From an uncultured Anaerococcus sp. (GTDB lineage: Bacteria; Bacillota; Clostridia; Tissierellales; Peptoniphilaceae), in NCBI RefSeq assembly GCF_947253225.1, contig NZ_CAMXYR010000039.1, positions 1 to 14,336 of the forward strand: DNA of 14,336 nucleotides, in the 5' to 3' direction. The notes under the pieces are model-generated. The model had not been told where the DNA came from, searched no databases, and saw only the letters and a program-made list of their open reading frames with translations. Positions 7,060-13,621 of this stretch are shown here, in pieces; position 1 is the first letter of the stretch, and each line of letters opens with the position of its first letter. The position numbers were made by a program, and so were the translations under genes.

Positions 7060-8286
7060 ATGAAAGATAAAGAGAAATTTCTTGATGAAAAAAGTAAAAA
7101 TATGTTGAAGGTAACCCTTATCTCCATCCTAGTTTTCTTTGCCTTTTGGTATAAGGACAGGCTTGGTGAGGGACTTGTAAATGCATATGCGGTTCTTAGA
7201 CCCATACTCTACGGTTTGGTGATAGCCTTCATCATAAACCTTCCAATGAACTTTTTTGAAGAGAAGGTTTTTGCGAGATTTATCGACAAGGACAAGCACA
7301 AAAACCTAGTTCAAATCCTAGCCCTTATTCTTTCTTGGATAATATTTTTTGGGCTTGTAACCATAATAATCACAGTTTTTGTGCCAGAGCTTGTAAATGC
7401 TATAAGTTCTTTGGTGGAAAATATCCCAGTTTTTATGGATAAGCTTATCGAATACCTAAATAGCCAAAGGCTATTTAAGGAGCTAAGGACAGAGATAATT
7501 AACAAACTTAATACACTAGATATGGAAAATATTACTAGAGAACTTACTAGAATGCTAGATGGAAAAAACTGGGGACTTTTGACCAAGACTTCAAGCCTCC
7601 TAAATTCCTTCTCATCTTGGCTAATATCCATGATTATGGGATTTTTCTTCTCCATCTATGTGTCCATGAATAAGAAGGACCTCCAAGCTGGGTCAAATAA
7701 ACTTCTTCTAGCAAATTTTGAGGAAAAGACTGTTAATCAAGTAAACTATGTGGCAAAACTAACCTATGATTCATTCTCTAGGTTTTTTGAAACAAAGCTA
7801 CTTTCTTGCCTATCCTTAGGGCTTATTTGCCTTATAGGTATGAAGATTTTGGGTCTACCAATGGCTGGAATGATTTCTATACTTGTAGGAGCCTTTGACA
7901 TAATCCCTTACTTTGGACCGATTATTGCTACTGGTGTGGGTATGATTTTGATTTTTATCCAGTCGCCAACCCAAGCTATGGTATTTTTGGTCTTTGTCCT
8001 AAGTATCCAACAATTACAGGAAAAAATTATCTATCCCCTCGTGATTGGCAAACACCAGGGCTTGCCAGCTATTTGGATTTTTATCTCAGCCTTTATTGGA
8101 GCAGGACTTTTTGGAATTGTGGGAATGATTACTTCCATGCCTATAGCAACCGTAATTTATAACCTCATCCAAGATAGCACTAAAAGAAAACTTAGGCAAA
8201 AAAATATAGACTTAAACAAAATACAAGAACTTAACGAAAAATCTTACGAAACCATGCGAGAAGATAAGATGAACTTTAAGTTTTGA
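7060..8286 (+). CDS. AI-2E family transporter (PF01594 permease)
   Basis: A 408-residue polytopic membrane protein of the AI-2E/PerM family. Helices are visible at about residues 17-33, 45-62, 85-112, 185-203, 250-270 and in several segments between 270 and 380. A soluble stretch of about 70 residues lies between the third and fourth segments, typical of the family. The signature DIIPYFGPIIATG is at about residues 280-292. Members have been linked to autoinducer-2 export, Na+/H+ antiport or other efflux, so the substrate cannot be assigned. GGAGG (7051-7055) precedes the ATG. It is last in the typA operon, 83 bp after asp23, and ends at a terminator shared with the convergent gene. Confidence 0.9.
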   Translation: MKDKEKFLDEKSKNMLKVTLISILVFFAFWYKDRLGEGLVNAYAVLRPILYGLVIAFIINLPMNFFEEKVFARFIDKDKHKNLVQILALILSWIIFFGLVTIIITVFVPELVNAISSLVENIPVFMDKLIEYLNSQRLFKELRTEIINKLNTLDMENITRELTRMLDGKNWGLLTKTSSLLNSFSSWLISMIMGFFFSIYVSMNKKDLQAGSNKLLLANFEEKTVNQVNYVAKLTYDSFSRFFETKLLSCLSLGLICLIGMKILGLPMAGMISILVGAFDIIPYFGPIIATGVGMILIFIQSPTQAMVFLVFVLSIQQLQEKIIYPLVIGKHQGLPAIWIFISAFIGAGLFGIVGMITSMPIATVIYNLIQDSTKRKLRQKNIDLNKIQELNEKSYETMREDKMNFKF

Positions 8287-8341
8287 AAAAAATCCCAAGC
8301 TAGGAGCTTCCTTTTGGATAGCACCTAGGTGGGATTTTTTT
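8287..8341. terminator. Bidirectional terminator between convergent genes
   Basis: AATCCCA (8291-8297) pairs with TGGGATT (8330-8336). Inside it, after a small internal loop, CTAGG (8300-8304) pairs with CCTAG (8324-8328). The outer stem is flanked by A residues on the left and T residues on the right, so it can end transcripts from both the AI-2E gene and the minus-strand gene whose stop is at 8342-8344. Confidence 0.85.
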
Positions 8342-9001
8342 CTATCTTTCTTTAATTTTATAGTTGATGCCATTTACAAGTTCGACTTCATAGGGACTAT
8401 TTTCCAAAAATCCTCTAATAAACTCATACCTAAGGGCATGGTAGGTGGAAGCTTCTCCTTTGAGCTCATCTTCTCTCACTTTACCTAGCTCAAAAGATTC
8501 GTGGTGGTCGTGGCTGTGGTTTCCCTCGCAGGTATTGGCCAAGGAATCTTCGGGATTTATCCTAGCTTTTTGGTACTTGGCATGGAGGTTGTCGTTGGTA
8601 ACCAACAAGAGATTTCCCTCCTCATCAAGGCCAGCACTTAGGCCTCTATCGCAAGGCATACCGTCAAGAAGCCTTAGGTTTAATCTATCGAAAACTTCCT
8701 CAAGGCTAGTAAGCCTTTCCGCATCTCCCTCAATCTTTCCTAATTCATACATTTTTTCCTTAGGATTTATAGCAAGAGCCATGGCTTGAGCAAGTCTATT
8801 TTCTACCACATCAATCCTACTTGATAGCCAACCGTGAATGTTATCTTGGTCTATTAGGTCAGCCAAATCGTGAGTTTCAACTGGCTTATAAATTTTATCT
8901 ATTTCGTTGGTCTTACCATCCATCAGAAAATCTGTAATCTTATCTTGGAATTTGATTTTTTCATACATCATGTAATGGATTGGACCCAAATTTTTACTCA
9001 T
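8342..9001 (-). CDS. Uncharacterised conserved-looking protein with a His-rich cluster
   Basis: A 219-residue soluble protein of unknown function; no signal peptide or membrane helix is visible. The N-terminus (NLGPIHYMMYEKIKFQD) gives me a faint memory of similar clostridial hypothetical proteins, but I cannot name the family. A helical region (IHGWLSSRIDVVENRLAQAMALAI, about 55-79) follows. Residues C117, H140 and C158 precede the cluster NHSHDHH at 161-167 (H162, H164, H166, H167), suggesting a metal site, which is inference. The frame is open to a GTG at 9008-9010, but that codon overlaps the ribosome binding site AGGAGAGG; ATG at 8999-9001 is eight bases from it and is the better start. 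It is a single-gene unit, convergent with the permease and divergent from the ECF gene. Confidence 0.75.
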   Translation of the reverse strand: MSKNLGPIHYMMYEKIKFQDKITDFLMDGKTNEIDKIYKPVETHDLADLIDQDNIHGWLSSRIDVVENRLAQAMALAINPKEKMYELGKIEGDAERLTSLEEVFDRLNLRLLDGMPCDRGLSAGLDEEGNLLLVTNDNLHAKYQKARINPEDSLANTCEGNHSHDHHESFELGKVREDELKGEASTYHALRYEFIRGFLENSPYEVELVNGINYKIKER

Positions 9002-9037
9002 ATTTATCACCTCTCCTATACAATACTTTAAAATTTA

Positions 9038-9046
9038 TGTTATACT
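9038..9046 (+). promoter_or_regulatory. Extended -10 promoter for the ECF transporter gene
   Basis: TGTTATACT is an extended -10 element (TGn plus TATACT at 9041-9046), 30 bp before the ATG at 9076 and upstream of AAGGAGG (9065-9071). No good -35 hexamer is seen, as is common for extended -10 promoters. The short 74-bp divergent gap leaves no room for a riboswitch that would reveal the substrate. Confidence 0.5.
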
Positions 9047-9075
9047 AGGAAGGAAAAGAAATTTAAGGAGGTTTC

Positions 9076-9621
9076 ATGTTAAAAAAACTCACAACCAAAA
9101 AATTAGTTTATGTTGCACTTTTCACAGCCCTTGTTTACATATTTTCTAGGTTTTTCCAAATACCAGTAGCCACTCCTTTTGGACAAACTAGATTCCACTT
9201 AGGCAATGTATTTTGTTTGTTGGCGGGTCTATTAATGGGACCAGGACTTGGTGGTCTTGCGGCAGGACTTGGTTCAGCCCTCTTTGACCTTTTTGACCCA
9301 GTATATTTCACATCAGCACCAATAACTTTCATCACAAAATTTGCCCTAGCCCTTGTAGCAGGCCTAATCTATAAGCATAGAAAAGGATTAATTGATAAGA
9401 AAAAACTCCTCTTGGCATCAATCTGTGGTCAACTTACCTATGTTGTCTTGTACTTGACCAAGTCTTTTATAACAAATAAGTTCATTATGGCCTTTACTAT
9501 GGAGGCAACTATGGCAGAACTTCTCCCAAAAGCTGGAGTATCACTAATCAACGCACTAATTTCAGTAATCATAGCATCAATCCTTGCCATTCCTCTCTTA
9601 AAGGCAGTTGACTTTGAGTAA
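9076..9621 (+). CDS. ECF transporter S component (substrate-binding membrane subunit)
   Basis: A 181-residue integral membrane protein with about six hydrophobic segments. The stretch RFHLGNVFCLLAGLLMGPGLGGLAAGLGSALFDL (about residues 35-68, read in two parts: RFHLGNVFCLLAGLLMGP then GLGGLAAGLGSALFDL) and PITFITKFALALVAGLI are typical of ECF-type S components (PF12822-like). Such proteins bind a vitamin or similar micronutrient and share an EcfA/A'/T energising module encoded elsewhere. Nothing in the sequence or leader identifies the substrate. Ribosome binding site AAGGAGG at 9065-9071. Probably co-transcribed with the CpXC gene that begins 51 bp after its stop. Confidence 0.88.
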   Translation: MLKKLTTKKLVYVALFTALVYIFSRFFQIPVATPFGQTRFHLGNVFCLLAGLLMGPGLGGLAAGLGSALFDLFDPVYFTSAPITFITKFALALVAGLIYKHRKGLIDKKKLLLASICGQLTYVVLYLTKSFITNKFIMAFTMEATMAELLPKAGVSLINALISVIIASILAIPLLKAVDFE

Positions 9622-9673
9622 AGAGGACCTCTTTCGGGTATAAACCTAAAAGAAGAGTAAAAGAGGTTTATAT
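9620..9673 (+). promoter_or_regulatory. Competing hairpins over the CpXC ribosome binding site
   Basis: Three arms are visible. TATAAACCT (9639-9647) is the exact reverse complement of AGGTTTATA (9664-9672), which covers the Shine-Dalgarno and the A of the start codon. ACCTCTTT (9627-9634) is the exact reverse complement of AAAGAGGT (9660-9667), also covering the Shine-Dalgarno. AAAGAG (9620-9625), overlapping the ECF stop codon, can instead pair with CTCTTT (9629-9634). The structures exclude one another, so translation of the CpXC gene may be conditional. Function is inference. Confidence 0.45.
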
Positions 9674-10310
9674 GCAAGAAAGATTGAAACAATTCGAGAT
9701 TACTTGTCCTAGGTGTGGGCATATCTTCAAAAAAGACTTGAATACTGCTATTTTTTCGGAAACTATGGAAAGGGACAAGCTTCTAAATAGGGATTTTGCG
9801 AGTCTACTTTGTCCTTCTTGTGGGCATGATTTTAGGCTTAATTATAGGTTCATCTATACAGATGATAGGCTTAAATTTATGGTGGTTAACGACCCCGACT
9901 TTGTCGGATCTAGCCACAGACTCGCCTTAATCTCATCCCTTAGCCTCCTTGATAAGCTAAGGCGAGATGAGCTTTCTAAGTTTAGGACAATCATGACCAC
10001 AAACCTTGATGAGCTTAGGGAAAAAATCCTAATCCTTGAGGCAGGTCTTGATGATAGGACGGTGGAGCTTATGAAATACATCCTCCTAGAATCCGATGAG
10101 CTTAGCCTAAACCATGATGATGTGGCAAGCTTTGTCCTTGAAGAAGTTGATAAGTTTATAATAACTTCAAAAACTAAAGAGGTGATGAGCCTTCCTTTTC
10201 CTAAGGAAGTTTACGATAAGATAGAAGAAACTTATGGGTCAAGCTTTGACAATAAGCCTGCTCTCATAAACAGGGCATGGGCCTATGATTTTTTGAAAAA
10301 GTTTAAGTAA
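9672..10310 (+). CDS. CpXC domain-containing protein
   Basis: A 212-residue soluble protein. Near the N-terminus are two CPxCG pairs, C12-P-R-C15-G and C47-P-S-C50-G, expected to form one zinc ribbon; this spacing is that of the CpXC domain (PF14353), whose function is not known. The remaining 140 residues are mostly helical and charged with no motif I recognise. AAGAGG (9661-9666) is the ribosome binding site, and it lies within the competing inverted repeats described for 9620-9673. A compact terminator begins at the stop codon. Confidence 0.78.
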   Translation: MQERLKQFEITCPRCGHIFKKDLNTAIFSETMERDKLLNRDFASLLCPSCGHDFRLNYRFIYTDDRLKFMVVNDPDFVGSSHRLALISSLSLLDKLRRDELSKFRTIMTTNLDELREKILILEAGLDDRTVELMKYILLESDELSLNHDDVASFVLEEVDKFIITSKTKEVMSLPFPKEVYDKIEETYGSSFDNKPALINRAWAYDFLKKFK

Positions 10311-10331
10311 AGCAGGGTCTCCTGCTTTTTT
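10310..10331 (+). terminator. Rho-independent terminator between the CpXC gene and hemZ
   Basis: AAGCAGG (10310-10316) pairs with CCTGCTT (10321-10327) around a GTCT loop and is followed by T's to 10331. It ends only 14 bases before the hemZ ATG, leaving no room for a promoter between the two, so some read-through or a promoter upstream of the hairpin is needed for hemZ. Confidence 0.8.
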
Positions 10332-10345
10332 GTTAGGGAAAAATT

Positions 10346-11635
10346 ATGAAATTTTATGTTACAGACTCCAGGAAGAGAAAAGAAGTTTACGATATCTTAA
10401 ATATTTTTTATGACCATGAAGAACTTGACTTTGACCCAACTGCCAAGCTAAGGATCGAAGAAGGGAAAATCATCCTAGAAGATAGGGTGGTCGGTTATGA
10501 TAATTTGAAAAAAGACCTCTACACAATCCTTACGGAAGAAACTGGCTACAAGTCCCCTTGGGGTTACCTTACAGGCTCTAAGCCAAGTAAGCTTCTACAA
10601 AAGCTAAGCCACCAAGAGATACAGACCAAATACCTTCTTTCTCCTGCCAAGGTCGACCTTTTGATGAAAGTAAAAAATGAACAGGATAAACTTACCATAA
10701 ATCCTAGGGGTTTTTCTCTCTATATCAACATCCCCTTTTGCCCAACTAGATGCCACTACTGCTCTTATCCAACCCTAGTAGGCAATAGGCATGACAAGAG
10801 TGCCTATGTAGATAGGTTAATTTATGAGCTGGAAAATATCAATTTGCCCAACAAGCTTGATGCGATTTATATAGGAGGAGGAACGCCCTCTTTCATATCC
10901 ACCAAAGACTTGGAGAAACTTCTGGGTGCAATCAACAAGAAATTCACCTACCAAGAATTTACCTTTGAGGCAGGGAGGGAAGATACCCTAGACTTCGATA
11001 AACTTCAAATCCTAAGAGAAAATATGGTCGGAAGAATTTCCCTAAACCCCCAATCATTCAACAAAGAAGTTATTGAAAGGGCAGGAAGAACCTACGATTT
11101 TGACCACTTCCTTGAAATCTACACCAAGGCTAGGTCTTTGAGATTTATAATAAATATGGACTTTATTGTGGGACTTATGGGAGAAGATGCTGGACTTTTT
11201 GCGAAAAACTTTGACCTTTTGAAAGATTTGATGCCAGAAAATATCACCTTTCACACCCTAGCCATCAAGGTTGCAAGCAAGTATTTTGAAAAATCACTAA
11301 AGGCAAGTAGGAAAGATACCCTAGCCATTAGCCAGATGATTGATGACTTTGTAAGGGGAAATTCCTACAAGCCCTACTACCTTTACAGGCAAAAAAACAT
11401 AGTAGGTAACCTCGAAAATGTCGGCTACCAAAAAGGGGCCACAAGCCAAAGGTACAACATTATAATAAACGAGGAGCTTCAATCAATAGTAGGACTTGGC
11501 ATGAACGCCAACACCAAGCTCATCAATGGGAAAAAGTATAGAAATGCGAGAAACCTAAGGGATTACTTCACCAACTTAGAAGAGGAAATTACCTCTAAAA
11601 ATAAATTGATAAATGAGTATAATAAAAATAATTAG
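10346..11635 (+). CDS. hemZ: Radical SAM protein HemZ (coproporphyrinogen dehydrogenase-like)
   Basis: A 429-residue radical SAM protein. The [4Fe-4S] cluster motif is C132-P-T-R-C136-H-Y-C139, and the SAM-binding GGGTP is at 177-181. The N-terminal section ending in SPWGYLTGSKPSKLL is the mark of the HemZ branch. HemZ is the oxygen-independent coproporphyrinogen III oxidase-like branch of Bacillus and Clostridia; many relatives lack shown activity and no other heme gene is present here, so the reaction is unproven. It is somewhat shorter than Bacillus HemZ (about 500 residues as I recall). TAGGGA (10334-10339) acts as ribosome binding site. Its stop codon overlaps the AGGAGG of pepD, so those two genes are tightly linked. 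Confidence 0.85.
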   Translation: MKFYVTDSRKRKEVYDILNIFYDHEELDFDPTAKLRIEEGKIILEDRVVGYDNLKKDLYTILTEETGYKSPWGYLTGSKPSKLLQKLSHQEIQTKYLLSPAKVDLLMKVKNEQDKLTINPRGFSLYINIPFCPTRCHYCSYPTLVGNRHDKSAYVDRLIYELENINLPNKLDAIYIGGGTPSFISTKDLEKLLGAINKKFTYQEFTFEAGREDTLDFDKLQILRENMVGRISLNPQSFNKEVIERAGRTYDFDHFLEIYTKARSLRFIINMDFIVGLMGEDAGLFAKNFDLLKDLMPENITFHTLAIKVASKYFEKSLKASRKDTLAISQMIDDFVRGNSYKPYYLYRQKNIVGNLENVGYQKGATSQRYNIIINEELQSIVGLGMNANTKLINGKKYRNARNLRDYFTNLEEEITSKNKLINEYNKNN

Positions 11636-11644
11636 GAGGATAAT

Positions 11645-13060
11645 ATGGAAATCAAAAATTTACAACCCCAAGAAGTTTTTGCAAACTTCTACCAACTAAG
11701 CCAAATTCCTAGAGAATCTGGAAACGAAAAAGAAGTTTCAGACTACCTAGTAAACTTTGCTAAAGAAAGAGGCCTTGAAGTTACCCAAGATGAGGCCCTC
11801 AATGTAATTATAAGAAAAAAAGCCTCAAAAGGCTATGAAGATAGACCAACAGTTGCCCTTCAAGGACACATGGACATGGTTTGTGTCAAAGAAGATGATA
11901 GCGACCATGATTTTGAGAAAGACCCAATCAAACTAATCCTAGAAGATGGGTGGCTAACAGCTGATGGAACAACCCTTGGAGGAGATGATGGAATTGGTGT
12001 TGCCTTCATCATGGGCATCCTTGATGATGATAGCCTAGAGCATGGACCAATTGAAGCAATAATTACAACAGGCGAAGAAACTTCAATGGTTGGAGCAAGA
12101 GCCCTAGACCTAACTCAACTTAAAGCCAAATACCTAATTAACATCGATTCAGAAGAAGAGGGTGTCCTTACAATCGGCTGTGCAGGAGGTCTTGACCTTG
12201 AAATCGAATTTGATAAAGAAATGGAAGAAAAGAAGGGCGACTTTGTAGAAATTTCCCTCCAAGGCTTCGAAGGAGGCCATTCTGGTATGGAAATTGACAA
12301 ATTTAGATGTAATGCAATAAAGGCTCTTGCAAGACTTCTCCACAATATCGAAGACCTACAAATAGGAGAAATCACAGGTGGAGTAAAAAGAAACGCCATC
12401 CCAACAACAGCATCAGCCCTTGTTTGCGTAAAGGATAGGGACAAGGTTCTAGAAATCCTAGAAAAAAGAAAAAAAGAAATTCTCAACGAATACAAGGATT
12501 CAGACCCAAATGGTAAGATTTCAATTAAAAAAGCAGACTTTGAAGGTCAGGTAATAAGCACTAAGGCAAGCAAAAATATAATAGATGCAATCTTTGTCCT
12601 TCCTGACGGCCTCTACAAAAAATACAAGGCCAACATAGTAACCTCATCCAACCTAGGCCTACTCGAAAACAGGGAAAAGACAATAATGTTCCACACCATG
12701 ATAAGATCCGAAGTAGACTCTGCAAAAATCAACAGGGGAGAAATCGCCAAGGAAATAATATCAAGATTTGGTGGAAGATACCAAGTAGTAAACCAATATT
12801 CAGGCTGGCAAAGAGAAGAAACTCCACTAATTGACCTTGCCAACGAAACATGGAAACAAATCCACGGAGATGACCTCATAGTAGGAACAACCCACGGAGG
12901 ACTTGAATGTGGTCTATTCAAAAAGGAAATCCCACACGTTGAAATGATATCCTTCGGTCCAGAAATAGAAGGAGCTCACTCACCAACAGAAAGAGTTAAC
13001 ATCGAATCAGTAGCCAACAACTACAAGTTCTTAGTAGAACTTCTAAAGAAAATAAAATAG
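11645..13060 (+). CDS. pepD: Aminoacyl-histidine dipeptidase PepD (M20C zinc peptidase)
   Basis: A 471-residue cytosolic dipeptidase of family M20C (PepD, beta-Ala-His dipeptidase). Metal and catalytic residues are all in place: H75 and D77 in LQGHMDMV, the bridging Asp in GGDDG at 112-116 (probably D114), the catalytic E144 with E145 in TTGEET, D168 in NIDSEE, and H445 in EGAHSPTE. The lid-domain motif FEGGHSG is also present. It hydrolyses dipeptides, including His-containing ones, after peptide uptake, which suits an amino-acid fermenter. AGGAGG (11634-11639) overlaps the hemZ stop and is five bases from ATG. A very strong terminator follows at once. Confidence 0.95.
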   Translation: MEIKNLQPQEVFANFYQLSQIPRESGNEKEVSDYLVNFAKERGLEVTQDEALNVIIRKKASKGYEDRPTVALQGHMDMVCVKEDDSDHDFEKDPIKLILEDGWLTADGTTLGGDDGIGVAFIMGILDDDSLEHGPIEAIITTGEETSMVGARALDLTQLKAKYLINIDSEEEGVLTIGCAGGLDLEIEFDKEMEEKKGDFVEISLQGFEGGHSGMEIDKFRCNAIKALARLLHNIEDLQIGEITGGVKRNAIPTTASALVCVKDRDKVLEILEKRKKEILNEYKDSDPNGKISIKKADFEGQVISTKASKNIIDAIFVLPDGLYKKYKANIVTSSNLGLLENREKTIMFHTMIRSEVDSAKINRGEIAKEIISRFGGRYQVVNQYSGWQREETPLIDLANETWKQIHGDDLIVGTTHGGLECGLFKKEIPHVEMISFGPEIEGAHSPTERVNIESVANNYKFLVELLKKIK

Positions 13061-13065
13061 CTAGA

Positions 13066-13102
13066 AAAAGCCCCACCATCCGACTTCGATGGTGGGGCTT
13101 TT
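13066..13102 (+). terminator. Strong terminator after pepD
   Basis: A perfect 15-bp stem (AAAAGCCCCACCATC, 13066-13080, with its complement at 13088-13102) around a seven-base loop, GC-rich in the middle and ending in TTTT. The A's at the left edge also make it usable from the minus strand, behind the YvrJ-like gene. Confidence 0.95.
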
Positions 13103-13133
13103 GGTTTTAATAACCTTCTTCATATATCCTAAA

Positions 13134-13159
13134 ATAGACAAGCCCTAGAGCTTGTCTAT
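13134..13159 (-). terminator. Terminator of the minus-strand YvrJ-like gene
   Basis: ATAGACAAGC (13134-13143) and GCTTGTCTAT (13150-13159) form a perfect 10-bp stem with a six-base loop. Read on the minus strand, the stem spans the last codons, the TAG stop lies at the loop, and TTTT follows. It supports the small ORF being a real transcribed gene. Confidence 0.65.
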
Positions 13160-13282
13160 CTTATCCTTAATCTCCTTGACATAATGCAAAATCTCATCAA
13201 TTTTACCCCTTACCTCAAAGATTAGAATCAAACAAATGGCTATTGGAAAGCCAAGTTCACTAACAATTTTAACTAAGTCCAT
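13145..13282 (-). CDS. YvrJ-like small single-helix membrane protein
   Basis: A 45-codon ORF. The protein starts MDLVKIVSELGFPIA, has a hydrophobic helix at about residues 11-22, then an R-G-K-I-D-E-I junction and a Lys/Ile-rich amphipathic tail ending DKIDKL. The order short N-terminus, GFPIA, helix, basic residue, K-I-D-E matches the YvrJ family (PF12841), and it also resembles UviB/BhlA holin-like proteins in size and layout. The C-terminal codons lie in a terminator hairpin. Weak point: the stretch before ATG (13280-13282) has no good Shine-Dalgarno; the frame is open only 14 codons further upstream with no ATG, GTG or TTG there. In Bacillus subtilis yvrJ belongs to the SigO locus, and here a sigma-factor gene is divergent from it, which supports the call. 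Role unknown; membrane location is predicted. Confidence 0.6.
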   Translation of the reverse strand: MDLVKIVSELGFPIAICLILIFEVRGKIDEILHYVKEIKDKIDKL

Positions 13283-13327
13283 AATATTTTCGGCTATTTC
13301 TCTATCAGAAATCTTCTTAAGAATTTA

Positions 13328-13583
13328 AGGAAAGTTGATCCCTTACCTATCAAAATCCAAGAATTGTTAAGAAAGTACGCCACTCCTTTCTTCAAAAATT
13401 TCTAATTCTTATAAAAACCTCCTCCACCCATACATAGACTAAAGGCGGAAGACTTCCCGAAATTTATCGGACCATAAGGCTTTTGTCGACCAAAACCATC
13501 AAACAAGACCCAATAAGCCCCAAATTTTCCTCCTAAAAGCCTTTTATCCAATTAAACTTTTAAAGAAAAATCCTTTATCATAG
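13328..13583. other. Inverted-repeat-rich divergent intergenic region, no secure gene
   Basis: No ORF with start and ribosome binding site of useful length is seen. Symmetric elements are dense: GGAAGACTTCC (13447-13457), CCGA-6-TCGG (13457-13470), a 20-bp imperfect palindrome centred on GTCGAC (13478-13497), and a 9-bp inverted repeat AAGGCTTTT (13476-13484) with AAAAGCCTT (13535-13543). On the minus strand AGGAGG (13534-13529) precedes a TTG-started 19-codon ORF (13523-13464) that could be a leader peptide. A further minus-strand frame (13551-13295) is open except for one internal TAG, and may be a decayed gene. Confidence 0.45.
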
Positions 13584-13607
13584 TCTTGTCGACACAAGAG
13601 AGCTCTC
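13584..13607. promoter_or_regulatory. Candidate operator: two adjoining dyads before the sigma gene
   Basis: TCTTGT-CGAC-ACAAGA (13584-13599) is a perfect 6-bp inverted repeat and contains TGTCGACA; it runs into the 10-bp palindrome GAGAGCTCTC (13598-13607). A weak -10-like TATCAT (13576-13581) lies just upstream, so the dyads would sit over or just after the transcription start of the sigma gene, a position typical for a repressor site or a 5' hairpin. Confidence 0.4.
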
Positions 13608-13621
13608 AGAAAGGATTGATA

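Noticed and set aside
13586..13621. TTG at 13586 as the sigma factor start
   Set aside because: No ribosome binding site precedes it and it lies inside the TTGTCGAC dyad; ATG 13622 has AAAGGA at proper spacing.
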